DNA of 64,000 nucleotides from Fictibacillus solisalsi (lineage in GTDB: Bacteria > Bacillota > Bacilli > Bacillales > Fictibacillaceae): positions 62,001-126,000 of the forward strand of contig NZ_FNHW01000002.1 in assembly GCF_900103485.1 (NCBI RefSeq), read 5' to 3'. Below, one piece after another: positions 32,429-40,784 of the stretch (the first letter of the stretch is position 1; each line of letters begins with the position of its first letter). Below the pieces are notes generated by a model. It saw only the letters and a program-made list of their open reading frames with translations, ran no database searches and was not told the origin of the DNA. Position numbers and translations under genes: made by a program.

Positions 32429-33484
32429 ATGGCAAACGCAACGATGGATGCGGCAGTGCTTACCGAATTGAAACATATTGAACTTCAGGAGCTTGGCATT
32501 CCGGCACCAAAAGACAACGAGGTGCTCATTCGTGTAAGGGCTGTGGGATTATGCGGCTCAGATATTCATTACTACGAACATGGCAGGATCGGAGGCTACG
32601 TGGTTGAGAAGCCGATCATCCTTGGACATGAGGTTTCCGGAGACATTGTGGCTGTCGGGGAAAAGGTTCAAAACCTGAAAGAAGGCCAGCGAGTGGCAAT
32701 CGAGCCGGGTGCAACATGCGGTGAATGTGAGCACTGCAAAGCGGGCCGCTACAATCTTTGCCCGGATGTGGAGTTTCTCGCCACCCCGCCGTATGATGGC
32801 GTGTTCTGCGAATACGTGGCGATGCGGGAGGATCTTGTGTTTCCGATTCCAGATGGGATGAGCTACGAAACAGCCGCGCTCGTTGAGCCGTTTTCTGTTG
32901 GTGTTCATGCCATTACAAGAGGAAGGCTTGATGCGGGCGAATCCGTAATTATTATGGGTATGGGGCCGATTGGAATGGTGACTGCAGCCGCAGCCAAAAT
33001 GGCAGGAGCCCGGCAAATCATTGGGGTGGATCTGGAACAAAGCCGCCTGAATACAGCGAAGGAGATGGGTGTCACCCATACAATCAATCTCAGGGAAGAT
33101 GATTTGGCTCAGAAGTTAAATGAATTTACCGCCGGTCGAGGGGTGGACCTGGCGATTGAAACGGCCGGCAGTCCGAAAGCCGTTCAGGGAACGATCTTTT
33201 CTGTCCGCAAAGGCGGTAGAGTAGCCATCGTCGGTATGTCTCCGCAGGATGAAGTTCCAATGAATGTAGCTCAGATCATTGATAAGGAAATCGATATTAT
33301 GGGAGTATTCCGCTATCATCACACTTACCCAAAAGCGCTCGAGATGCTCTCCAAAGCAGAGATTAACATTGAAACCATCATTACGGATAAATACACAATG
33401 GAACAGACCGCCGATGCCTTTGAAAAAGCGATTCATGACAAAACCAACACACTCAAGATTATGATTTATCCGAGTGGAGAGTGA
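32429..33484 (+). CDS. Zinc-dependent sorbitol/polyol dehydrogenase family protein
   Basis: The 351-residue medium-chain dehydrogenase has the catalytic-zinc motif GLCGSDIHYYEHGRIGGYV with GHE, the structural-zinc cysteines in CGECEHCKAGRYNLC, and the NAD motif GMGPIGMV. It closely follows B. subtilis GutB (sorbitol/L-iditol dehydrogenase). It would interconvert a polyol or acid sugar with its keto form. An ATG lies only two bases after GGAG, so I prefer the ATG at 32429 (8-base spacing). It may serve the adjacent fucose-type pathway or an independent polyol. Confidence 0.88.
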   Translation: MANATMDAAVLTELKHIELQELGIPAPKDNEVLIRVRAVGLCGSDIHYYEHGRIGGYVVEKPIILGHEVSGDIVAVGEKVQNLKEGQRVAIEPGATCGECEHCKAGRYNLCPDVEFLATPPYDGVFCEYVAMREDLVFPIPDGMSYETAALVEPFSVGVHAITRGRLDAGESVIIMGMGPIGMVTAAAAKMAGARQIIGVDLEQSRLNTAKEMGVTHTINLREDDLAQKLNEFTAGRGVDLAIETAGSPKAVQGTIFSVRKGGRVAIVGMSPQDEVPMNVAQIIDKEIDIMGVFRYHHTYPKALEMLSKAEINIETIITDKYTMEQTADAFEKAIHDKTNTLKIMIYPSGE

Positions 33485-33552
33485 TTGAGAAAAGGTGCTG
33501 CCTGTTAGCGGCAGTGCCTCCCTTAGTATGCAAGTCCGTTAGATCTGGCATA

Positions 33553-33590
33553 AAAAAACCTTCAACCCCAAGAGGGATCGAAGGTTTTAT
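33553..33590. terminator. Bidirectional terminator
   Basis: AAAACCTTC and GAAGGTTTT form the main stem around a loop with AACCCC and GGGAT. It lies between the convergent dehydrogenase and mqo genes. Confidence 0.75.
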
Positions 33591-33615
33591 TGATCTGCAA
33601 ATTAAACGTTTTCAC

Positions 33616-35145
33616 TTAGTAGACTGTTTCTGTTGTTTTTTCGTCTTTAAAGACGGGTTCTTTTTTTTTAAGACCGAGCGACTCGGCTGTGGATTGATGA
33701 ATTTTTCTCAGCAGATCCGGATTCTCCATCAAAGAAAGACCGTAGGAAGGAATCATTTCTTTGATTTTCGGCTCCCACTCTTTCATGCGATCAGGGAAAC
33801 ATTTGCTGATGATTTCAAGCATAACGTGAACCGCTGTGGAAGCACCCGGAGATGCACCCAGCAATGCGGCGATGGTTCCGTTGGCACCAGTAACCACTTC
33901 TGTACCGAACTGAAGGGTTCCTTTACCGCCAGCTTCTGTATCTTTGATAACCTGCACACGCTGGCCTGCCACCACTAGATCCCAATCTTCGCTTTTCGCG
34001 TTCGGGATAAATTCACGAAGCTCATCCATGCGCTGTTCCTTGGATAACATCACTTGCTGGATCAGATATTTGGTCAGGGACATTTCCTTTACGCCAGCAG
34101 CCAGCATCGTTAAGATATTATCCGGCTTAACAGAAGTAATCAAATCGAACATGGAGCCGGTTTTTAAGAACTTTGGTGAGAAGCCGGCAAATGGTCCGAA
34201 CAGCAGGGACTTTTTGTTATTTATAAATCGTGTGTCCAGATGCGGAACGGACATCGGAGGAGCACCCACTTTGGCTTTTCCATAAACTTTTGCATGGTGC
34301 TGCTCAATGACTTTTGGATTGTTACATACCATGAAAATACCGCTTACCGGGAATCCGCCAATATGCTTTCCTTCAGGAATCCCTGACTTTTGCAGTAGAT
34401 GAAGGCTTCCGCCGCCACCGCCGATAAAGACAAATTTTGCTTTATGGCGTTCCACGGTACCGCTGTCAATATTCTTAATTTTCAGTTCCCAAGATCCGTC
34501 ACTTGCACGCTTTAAATCATTGACACCATGCCCATAGAGTACATCCACATTTTTCGTTTTTAAATGATCAAACAGGATACGGGTTAGTGCACCAAAGTTA
34601 ACATCCGTTCCGGAGTCAATCTTTGTAGCCGCAATCGGTTCGTCCATTTTACGGCCTTCAAGAATAAGTGGAATCCATTCCAGTAATTTCTCCGTATCTT
34701 CGGAAAACTCCATTCCTTGGAACAGTGGATTCTTTGACAGCGCTTCAAACCGTTTCTTCAGGAAGTTCACATTTTTCTCGCCTTGCACCAAACTCATATG
34801 AGGAAGAGGCATGATAAATTCCTCTGGTTTCTGAATGAGCTTGCGATTTACCAGATGAGACCAGAACTGCATGGATACCTGAAACTGTTCATTTATGTTT
34901 ATTGCTTTACTAATATCAATGGATCCATCGGGCTTTTCAACCGTATAGTTAAGCTCGCACAGTGCCGCGTGTCCTGTTCCCGCATTGTTCCATTCATTGG
35001 AACTTTCCTCGCCTGGTTTTCCGAGCTTCTCAAACACTTTAATATTCCATTCCGGTACTAATTCTTTCAAGAGAGTTCCTAATGTCGCACTCATGATTCC
35101 GGCGCCAATTAAAATGACGTCTGTGTTAGTTTCTCTGTTGCTCAT
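33616..35145 (-). CDS. mqo: Malate:quinone oxidoreductase
   Basis: Mqo is a membrane-associated FAD enzyme that oxidises malate to oxaloacetate and passes electrons to quinone. The 509 residues are the normal size. The FAD motif [16 protein letters not shown] is near the start, followed by [19 protein letters not shown], and the C-terminal part has [25 protein letters not shown] (positions ~405-429). AAAGG precedes the ATG. It is monocistronic, with a perfect cre site in its leader. An Mqo is an alternative to the NAD-linked malate dehydrogenase. Confidence 0.94.
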   Translation of the reverse strand: MSNRETNTDVILIGAGIMSATLGTLLKELVPEWNIKVFEKLGKPGEESSNEWNNAGTGHAALCELNYTVEKPDGSIDISKAININEQFQVSMQFWSHLVNRKLIQKPEEFIMPLPHMSLVQGEKNVNFLKKRFEALSKNPLFQGMEFSEDTEKLLEWIPLILEGRKMDEPIAATKIDSGTDVNFGALTRILFDHLKTKNVDVLYGHGVNDLKRASDGSWELKIKNIDSGTVERHKAKFVFIGGGGGSLHLLQKSGIPEGKHIGGFPVSGIFMVCNNPKVIEQHHAKVYGKAKVGAPPMSVPHLDTRFINNKKSLLFGPFAGFSPKFLKTGSMFDLITSVKPDNILTMLAAGVKEMSLTKYLIQQVMLSKEQRMDELREFIPNAKSEDWDLVVAGQRVQVIKDTEAGGKGTLQFGTEVVTGANGTIAALLGASPGASTAVHVMLEIISKCFPDRMKEWEPKIKEMIPSYGLSLMENPDLLRKIHQSTAESLGLKKKEPVFKDEKTTETVY

Positions 35146-35237
35146 TTATACCAACCTTTTCGCCTAATATTTGCAGAAAAGTTGCAGGAGTCACACCAAG
35201 TCAAGGTGCAATCGAGTCACACACTTTCCTGTCTTAA

Positions 35238-35251
35238 TGAAAACGATATCA
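35238..35251 (-). promoter_or_regulatory. Perfect cre (CcpA) site in the mqo leader
   Basis: TGAAAACGATATCA matches TGWAANCGNTNWCA at every defined position. A likely -10 (TATAAT on the minus strand, plus 35294-35289) lies upstream, so the site is about 30-45 bases into the transcript, where CcpA would block elongation. It implies glucose repression of mqo. Confidence 0.72.
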
Positions 35252-35533
35252 TCACGGATTACAATAATTAATGGATTGAACTATCTCTATTATATGACAA
35301 ATATCAATTATTTGAAAGCTGGTAGAAAGTGAGAAGCGCAAATAATTGCAGAAAAACCGATGATTTTTATCGATTTTTATAGGAAAGTCCGTTTCTATCG
35401 TAAAAAAACATTAAAATTTATCCAATTAAAGAGAGTTCCTTATTTTTTAGTAAGCTGGTGGGGTGTTTTATTGGGTGCCTATTTTTGCAATAAAGATTGA
35501 ACAGAAAGCATTAATAAGGAATAGCGAGGTATA

Positions 35534-35986
35534 ATGGAAATGAAAACTATGAAGAATATTTATCATGATGCAGCCAATCTTATAAACTAAATTATCCCAG
35601 ATTGTGGGAGACGGTATACATTTATGCTTTATTTTATTATGTTTCAAAAGAAAGCAATAAGCTTATTTATAGCCATAATATACCTGAATTATTATTTAAT
35701 GTGGAACAGGACAATTAGGATGAAATGTATCGTAACCTGTATTTTCTTTTTGATGATTTAAGATCTGAATTTATAATGAATCAACAAGAAGTATGGACAA
35801 GTCTCACCTTTACGTTACAAAACGATGGTGAGTTTAAAATTGACTCCGATTATAGGGACCTCTCTAATATGGCCTCTAGAGCACCAGACATATTGGGAAT
35901 ATAAAATGCTAGGAATGCTCCCTGAAGACGATTTTAAACAAGGCGTTTTGGATTCTTGTCTGGAGAAATTGGCAGAGAGCAAATAA
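35534..35986 (+). pseudogene. Degraded YezG/DUF600-type immunity protein gene
   Basis: When joined across lesions the frames encode a YezG-like protein of about 150 residues: MKNIYHDAANLIN, then IYSHNIPELLFNVEQD, RNLYFLFDDLRSEF, VWTSLTFTLQNDGEFKID and WEYKMLGMLPEDDF. Two in-frame stops (TAA at 35588, TAG at 35716) and two frameshifts (near 35600 and near 35885) inactivate it. YezG proteins are antitoxins/immunity factors for LXG-type polymorphic toxins such as YeeF. No toxin gene is present in the window, so this is an orphan relic. Confidence 0.75.
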
Positions 35987-36220
35987 ATGAGAATGGTCGC
36001 TTTAAACGGTTTTAAGATGATGTGGTTAAAACCATCAACCAAATGATTCCTGAAAAAAAACTAACCGTTAACTTTTAATTTTCATAAATGGTAATAAACT
36101 CTATCTTCATATTTCTTAATGAAAGCGTTTAATCCCGACCATTCCACGCAGAATAGTATTGACAAGGATAAAAAAGAATTTTATGATTAAAAATGTTCTA
36201 ATAATAATATAATAACTGTT

Positions 36221-36375
36221 CTTATCAAGAGAGACTGAGGGATTAGGCCCAATGACGTCCGGCAACCTCCATATGGAAAGGTGCCACTTCCTGCAGAATG
36301 AACTTCATTCTGAAAGATAAGGTGAGATTGAATGCATAATCAAAAGCCTCTTTCATGATGAAAGGGGCTTTTTTA
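36221..36375 (+). ncRNA. SAM-I (S-box) riboswitch with terminator
   Basis: The aptamer begins with CTTATCAAGAGAG and closes with AAGATAAGG (36314-36322). Inside are the conserved GGCCC-AATGA, CCGGCAACC and AAGGTGCCA-TTCCTGC elements of S-box RNAs. The expression platform is a strong terminator: AAAGCCTCTTTCAT (36343-36356) pairs with ATGAAAGGGGCTTT (36358-36371), followed by T. Binding of S-adenosylmethionine should favour the terminator and turn off metNIQ, so methionine uptake is switched on when SAM is scarce. Confidence 0.95.
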
Positions 36376-36401
36376 CATTGAAAGAAAAGGGGGGCAATTT
36401 C

Positions 36402-37415
36402 TTGATCGAAGTGAACAACCTGGTAAAGGTGTATCGTTCAAAGAAGAAAGAAATCGTAGGGGTGAACAACGTTTCCCTTAATGTAAAAGAAGGGGAAATC
36501 TACGGCATTATCGGGTATAGCGGTGCTGGTAAAAGCTCACTTATCCGCTGTTTGAATTTGCTTGAAAAGCCAACATCGGGTCATGTGAAAATTGATGGAG
36601 TCGACCTTACGACGCTGAAAGGTGATGGCCTGCGAAAAGCACGATTAAAAATCGGGATGATCTTTCAGCATTTTCATCTCGTGAGCTCAAAAACGGTTTA
36701 TGAAAATATTGCGTTTGCACTTAAAGCAGCAGGAAAGACGAAAGCTAAAGCAAATAAGCGTGTCTTGGAACTTTTGGATCTGGTCGATCTGACTGATAAA
36801 AAAGACCAGTATCCGGCACAGTTGAGTGGTGGACAAAAACAAAGAGTAGGGATTGCCAGGGCACTTGCCAACAATCCAAAGGTGCTGTTATGCGATGAGG
36901 CGACCTCAGCACTAGATCCGAGTACAACCAAATCCATTCTCAATCTGTTAAAAGATATAAATAAAAAACTTGGACTGACCATCGTTCTGATAACGCATGA
37001 GATGGAAGTGGTGAAGGAGATTTGCCATAAAATCGCGGTTATGCAGAACGGGGAAGTGATCGAAGAGGGAGAGGTGTATGAGATTTTTTCCAATCCGAAA
37101 AAGCCGCTGACCCGGGATTTCATTAATAGTATCCTTCAGTTCGATCTTCCAGAGCAGCTGATTGAGAAAAGAAAGGGAACCATCATCAAGATCCAGTTTA
37201 AAGGTGAAATCGCTGAGGAGTCTGTCGTATCCGAGCTTTTCCAGCGGTATCAGGTGAAAGGAAACATCCTGCACGGCAAAATAGAATACATTCAGGATAC
37301 ACCTCTTGGCATTTTCATTATGGAATTGACGGGAGAAGCGTCTGAAGTAAAAAAGGCAATTGATTACATCACCAGCAAAACGAGAAGCCTGGAGGTGGTC
37401 CATGATGCTGCTTGA
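36402..37415 (+). CDS. metN: Methionine ABC transporter ATP-binding protein
   Basis: The 337-residue ATPase powers methionine uptake. Walker A is GYSGAGKSS, the signature LSGGQKQRVGIARAL, Walker B VLLCDEATSALDP and the switch His lies in LITHEME. The C-terminal ~95 residues form the NIL/ACT-like domain that senses methionine. The open frame begins earlier, but AAGGGGGG positions a TTG at 36402 (MIEVNNLVKVY), matching the usual MetN start. It is first in metNIQ and under SAM-riboswitch control. Confidence 0.95.
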   Translation: MIEVNNLVKVYRSKKKEIVGVNNVSLNVKEGEIYGIIGYSGAGKSSLIRCLNLLEKPTSGHVKIDGVDLTTLKGDGLRKARLKIGMIFQHFHLVSSKTVYENIAFALKAAGKTKAKANKRVLELLDLVDLTDKKDQYPAQLSGGQKQRVGIARALANNPKVLLCDEATSALDPSTTKSILNLLKDINKKLGLTIVLITHEMEVVKEICHKIAVMQNGEVIEEGEVYEIFSNPKKPLTRDFINSILQFDLPEQLIEKRKGTIIKIQFKGEIAEESVVSELFQRYQVKGNILHGKIEYIQDTPLGIFIMELTGEASEVKKAIDYITSKTRSLEVVHDAA

Positions 37416-38070
37416 ATCGCTCGTCCAGCTTATGCCGGATATTAATAAGGCGTTTTTCGAGACTCTCTATATGGTGGGAATTTCGCTGCTTGTAGCAATT
37501 GTTCTCGGACTTCCGCTTGGTGTTTTGCTGTTTGTAACGGATAAAGGATTGTTTTTGGAGAATTCGGTGGTGAAAGGTGTTGCCGGATGGATCGTAAACT
37601 TGATTCGTTCTATTCCCTACATCATTCTTTTGGTGGCATTGCTTCCTCTAACGAATCTTCTTACCGGCACAACGATTGGCCCTACGGCGGCCTCTGTCTC
37701 TTTGTCGGTAGCAGCGATTCCTTTTTTTGCAAGAATGGTAGAAACGTCAATGAGAGAGATTGATAAGGGTGTCATAGAATCGGCGATTGCGGTGGGAGCC
37801 ACTTCATGGATGATCATTAAGGATGTTCTTCTTCCGGAAGCCAAGCCTGGACTTGTTCAAGGGCTCACAATTACAACAATTAGTTTGGTCGGCTATTCTG
37901 CAATGGCCGGAATTGTTGGGGGCGGAGGTATTGGGGATCTGGCCATTCGATTTGGATACTATCGTTACGATAACACCGTTATGATTACCACGGTGGTGGT
38001 TTTGATTCTCCTTGTGCAGGTTATTCAGCTTGCGGGAGACTCTATCTCTAAAAAAGTAGATAAAAGATAA
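37402..38070 (+). CDS. metI: Methionine ABC transporter permease
   Basis: A 222-residue permease with about five helices and the EAA-like loop around ESAIAVGATSWMIIKDVLLPEA, which contacts MetN. GGAGG six bases before ATG 37402 sets the start (ATG 37405 is an alternative); it overlaps metN by 14 bases, indicating coupled translation. The equivalent B. subtilis gene is also called metP. Confidence 0.93.
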   Translation: MMLLESLVQLMPDINKAFFETLYMVGISLLVAIVLGLPLGVLLFVTDKGLFLENSVVKGVAGWIVNLIRSIPYIILLVALLPLTNLLTGTTIGPTAASVSLSVAAIPFFARMVETSMREIDKGVIESAIAVGATSWMIIKDVLLPEAKPGLVQGLTITTISLVGYSAMAGIVGGGGIGDLAIRFGYYRYDNTVMITTVVVLILLVQVIQLAGDSISKKVDKR

Positions 38071-38092
38071 TAATTAATAGGAGAGAGAAACT

Positions 38093-38920
38093 ATGAAAAA
38101 GTATTTGTCTGCACTTATTTTACTGCTTGTAGTTGGCCTTTTGTCAGCTTGTGGATCTTCATCCAGTGGATCATCAGGCTCTGGTGATAAAAAGAATATT
38201 GCCATTGGCGCCACAGCCGGTCCATACAGCGACATGGTAACAAAAGCGATCAAGCCACAACTTGAGAAAAAGGGGTACAAAGTCAAAGTAGTAGAGTTCA
38301 GTGATTATGTACAGCCTAACCTGTCCTTATCCAAAGGATCCATTGATGCCAACTTGTTTCAACATAAGATCTATATGGAAAATTTCGCAAAAGAGAAGAA
38401 CCTAAAACTGTCTGAGCTAATCAGTGTGCCAACCGCTCCAATGGGAGTATACTCTGAGAAATTTAAAAAAATAGAAGACATTAAGAATGGAAGCACCATT
38501 GCCATTGCCAATGATCCAGTAAACCTGGCAAGAACGCTGTTAATGTTCCAGGATGCCGGGCTTATTACCATCAAAAAAGATGTTAATCCATTAACGGCTT
38601 CTGAAAAAGATATACAAGACAACCCAAAGAAACTTCAGTTTAAGCCTTTGGAGGCTGCCCAATTGCCACGTGCAGTCGGAAGTGCGGATGTTTCCGCTGT
38701 ACCGGGAAATTTTGCAATCGCAGCAAAAATGAATCTTCAGGATGCGTTATTCCTTGAGAACATGCCGGATCAATACCGAAATCGTGTGGTAGTGAATACG
38801 AAAGACGTGAAATCCCAGTTCGCTAAAGACATTAAAGCAGCGGTAGAGTCGAAAGAATTTGAACAAACAATGGATAAAGAATTTAAAGGCTTCGGCAAGC
38901 CGGAGTGGATGAAGAAGTAA
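38093..38920 (+). CDS. metQ: Methionine-binding lipoprotein
   Basis: The 275-residue solute-binding protein has a lipoprotein signal (MKKYLSALILLLVVGLLSAC) with the lipidated Cys at residue 20, then a Ser/Gly linker and a NLPA-type domain beginning IAIGATAGPYSDMV. It captures D/L-methionine at the cell surface for MetNI. Twenty-two bases separate it from metI, with GGAGAGAG before the ATG. Confidence 0.95.
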   Translation: MKKYLSALILLLVVGLLSACGSSSSGSSGSGDKKNIAIGATAGPYSDMVTKAIKPQLEKKGYKVKVVEFSDYVQPNLSLSKGSIDANLFQHKIYMENFAKEKNLKLSELISVPTAPMGVYSEKFKKIEDIKNGSTIAIANDPVNLARTLLMFQDAGLITIKKDVNPLTASEKDIQDNPKKLQFKPLEAAQLPRAVGSADVSAVPGNFAIAAKMNLQDALFLENMPDQYRNRVVVNTKDVKSQFAKDIKAAVESKEFEQTMDKEFKGFGKPEWMKK

Positions 38921-38941
38921 ATCTGAATAGTGTATTTTCAT

Positions 38942-38968
38942 AAGAGTCGCTCCGGCGGCTCTTTGTTT
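38942..38968 (+). terminator. Terminator after metNIQ
   Basis: AGAGTCGC and GCGGCTCT (one G-U pair) with loop TCCG, followed by TTGTTTTA. Confidence 0.75.
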
Positions 38969-39064
38969 TATATTCCAGACAATCTATACGATACAATAGA
39001 GGATAAAAAGAGCTGTAAGCAAGGGGAGGGGATGCTCCAAGGTTAAAAAGGAGGTGGGGATCAT

Positions 39065-39196
39065 TGGCTGGTAATCTTGCTGGTAGTCATTATCGGGGCT
39101 GCTATTTTACTGGACTGGAAACGCAAAAGAAATAACAACCATTCACAACCCCCGACGCATTCAGGTGCGAAACCAGGGGACAGCTCGATTACATGA
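39065..39196 (+). CDS. Possible small single-helix membrane protein, start unclear
   Basis: A 43-codon frame encodes one strong transmembrane helix (WLVILLVVIIGAAILLDW) followed by a basic KRKR stop-transfer and a polar tail ending SSIT. AAAGGAGG lies 13-20 bases upstream, but no ATG, GTG or TTG is in frame at the right distance; a CTG at 39068 is the nearest candidate. Either it uses a rare start, or a small indel has broken the link to a lost start codon. Confidence 0.35.
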   Translation, partial: WLVILLVVIIGAAILLDWKRKRNNNHSQPPTHSGAKPGDSSIT

Positions 39197-39216
39197 TGGG
39201 TGTTAATAAATATACA

Positions 39217-39248
39217 AACGGCGGGGGATCCTAACCCGCCGTTTTATT
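39217..39248. terminator. GC-rich terminator at the 3' end of the bacteriocin operon
   Basis: AACGGCGGG (39217-39225) and CCCGCCGTT (39235-39243) form a perfect stem. On the plus strand TTATTC follows; on the minus strand TTGTATATTT follows, just past the SagB stop codon. Confidence 0.75.
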
Positions 39249-39250
39249 CG

Positions 39251-40762
39251 CTATAATCGGCCCTGTAACCTCGGCAGGGGACGTGAGCTCCCTACTGGCA
39301 GGAACAACAGGCTTGTTTTTTTCCTTTCCTTCAGTTTATAGAGATCATCATAGGTATTCACATCAAACCCTAGGAGCGGATGCCCGGAGAGGTCCAACGC
39401 AGAAGCGGCGAGCAGCAAATGCTGGGAAAGAATTCCGGCCTCCATATGCTGGATGCGGTGGCCTCTGTATCCATAATCAGCTTGGTTATGGTCGCTTGAA
39501 CCGGCAATGACAAAATGTAGTGGAACCTGGGCCAGGTTGACCGTGTCTGCCAGCAATCCGTCCTGCAGCTCAGTGCGGAAATCACCTTCCTCAATAAGCG
39601 ATAAATCATGGCTTGATTCATCGTAAGAATAAAATCCGTTCGGTAAACCTGCCACGCTATAAGCATAGCAATACAGCGAAACATCCAATACATCCACATC
39701 ATTTTTGTGCAAAGAGGCAGAGAAGGCTTCGTTTAGAAGAGCCATTAAGGCAGACTTGCTTACAGGCTTTTGATAAAAGTCAAGCCCGGGAGAATGGCGT
39801 TTTTCACAGACAGAATAAAAGTCGTACGATAACCGCTCAGTTCGAGGAGGTTTTGGTATTTCGCTTTTCTCTCTTTTCCATGTTAACGAGTTCAGCAGGC
39901 AGGCTTCATTCATTTTTAGTATTACCGGGTATGGCCTGATTTCCCTTGATCGCACGTAATGACCATGGGAAAGTGGTGGCAGTTCGCTGGATAAGGAGGC
40001 GGCAGTAATCGATTCTTCGGGTTTCTCCTCTTTAATCCACGCCAATGCCGGATCAACGGCAAGAGGAAGTATCGCATATACACTTTCCTCTTGACCGGAT
40101 ATCCCTAGAAGATGGTTAATGGCACGGTCAAGAAACTGATAATATACACGGCTTTGAAACCCGATCCTCCTGCCCGTTTCCAGCAGCTGGCCGATCACAA
40201 ACCCGGTGTCCAGTCCCTGCAGCCGGTAGGAAAAGTTATGGTATTTGAAAAAGTTTTTCCAGAAAAAAACCGAGAGAAAAACTGTGCCAAAGGCGGAAGA
40301 AAGATCACAACGGCTCCCGAGAGCACGCTGGAGATAGCTGTCAAAATTCCCTTCTCGCAAAGCGACCAATCGGTGATGTGCTGCATCATAGTGATAAATG
40401 CCATGTGGCAGGCCTTCCATTTTTAAATAAAGATACAGCTCGCTTGGATAAAGGGCACCGCCCGAGGGGGCAAAACGCCGGAATGTGGTCCATTCTCCGG
40501 TCTGGTCATCAACCGGCAAAGTCTGGCTGATCTGGGTAAGGCCGAACGTGAATTTTAAAAAGTGGCCGAGCTCTTCTAGCGATGGAATGGATGTTTTTTT
40601 CTCTTTGAAATGGAAAAGGGGAGAAATAGGCAGTTCTACGGACGGCAATTCCTGGTACAGCTTATAGGGAAGGGGGGCGTCGTCCCAGTTCACCACCCAG
40701 TCCCCGGGCTTTACCCGGTCTGTCTCATAATGAAGTTTATATAAAAAATCATCGAGCTTCAT
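39251..40762 (-). CDS. SagB-type FMN dehydrogenase (azoline oxidation)
   Basis: The 503-residue protein has two tandem nitroreductase-like domains (~60-250 and ~310-495), as in the SagB/ThcOx family. RRFAPSGGALYPSELYLYLK in the first and RHSPGLDFYQKPVSKSALMALL in the second show the family pattern. SagB enzymes use FMN to oxidise thiazolines/oxazolines to thiazoles/oxazoles in TOMM peptides. It is the last gene of the cluster, 22 bases after the cyclodehydratase gene, with AAGGAGG before the ATG. The substrate is presumably the Cys-rich precursor encoded at 44753-45067. Confidence 0.88.
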   Translation of the reverse strand: MKLDDFLYKLHYETDRVKPGDWVVNWDDAPLPYKLYQELPSVELPISPLFHFKEKKTSIPSLEELGHFLKFTFGLTQISQTLPVDDQTGEWTTFRRFAPSGGALYPSELYLYLKMEGLPHGIYHYDAAHHRLVALREGNFDSYLQRALGSRCDLSSAFGTVFLSVFFWKNFFKYHNFSYRLQGLDTGFVIGQLLETGRRIGFQSRVYYQFLDRAINHLLGISGQEESVYAILPLAVDPALAWIKEEKPEESITAASLSSELPPLSHGHYVRSREIRPYPVILKMNEACLLNSLTWKREKSEIPKPPRTERLSYDFYSVCEKRHSPGLDFYQKPVSKSALMALLNEAFSASLHKNDVDVLDVSLYCYAYSVAGLPNGFYSYDESSHDLSLIEEGDFRTELQDGLLADTVNLAQVPLHFVIAGSSDHNQADYGYRGHRIQHMEAGILSQHLLLAASALDLSGHPLLGFDVNTYDDLYKLKERKKTSLLFLPVGSSRPLPRLQGRL

Positions 40763-40784
40763 GGTCTTCCTCCTTCGGGACGAA

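Larger units (their letters stand above)
35146..36401. other. Long intergenic stretch with relic gene and riboswitch
   Basis: From left to right these 1.26 kb hold the mqo leader with its cre site, a repeated GAGTCACAC (35188 and 35214), AT-rich DNA, the YezG-type pseudogene, a short coding-like scrap (35987-36080, with fragments such as VVKTINQMIPEK), and the SAM riboswitch of metNIQ. No intact gene is seen. Confidence 0.65.
38921..39250. other. Intergenic stretch between metQ and the SagB gene
   Basis: Contains the metNIQ terminator, a possible small membrane-protein ORF (39065-39196) behind AAAGGAGG, and a GC-rich terminator at 39217-39248. Confidence 0.6.
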
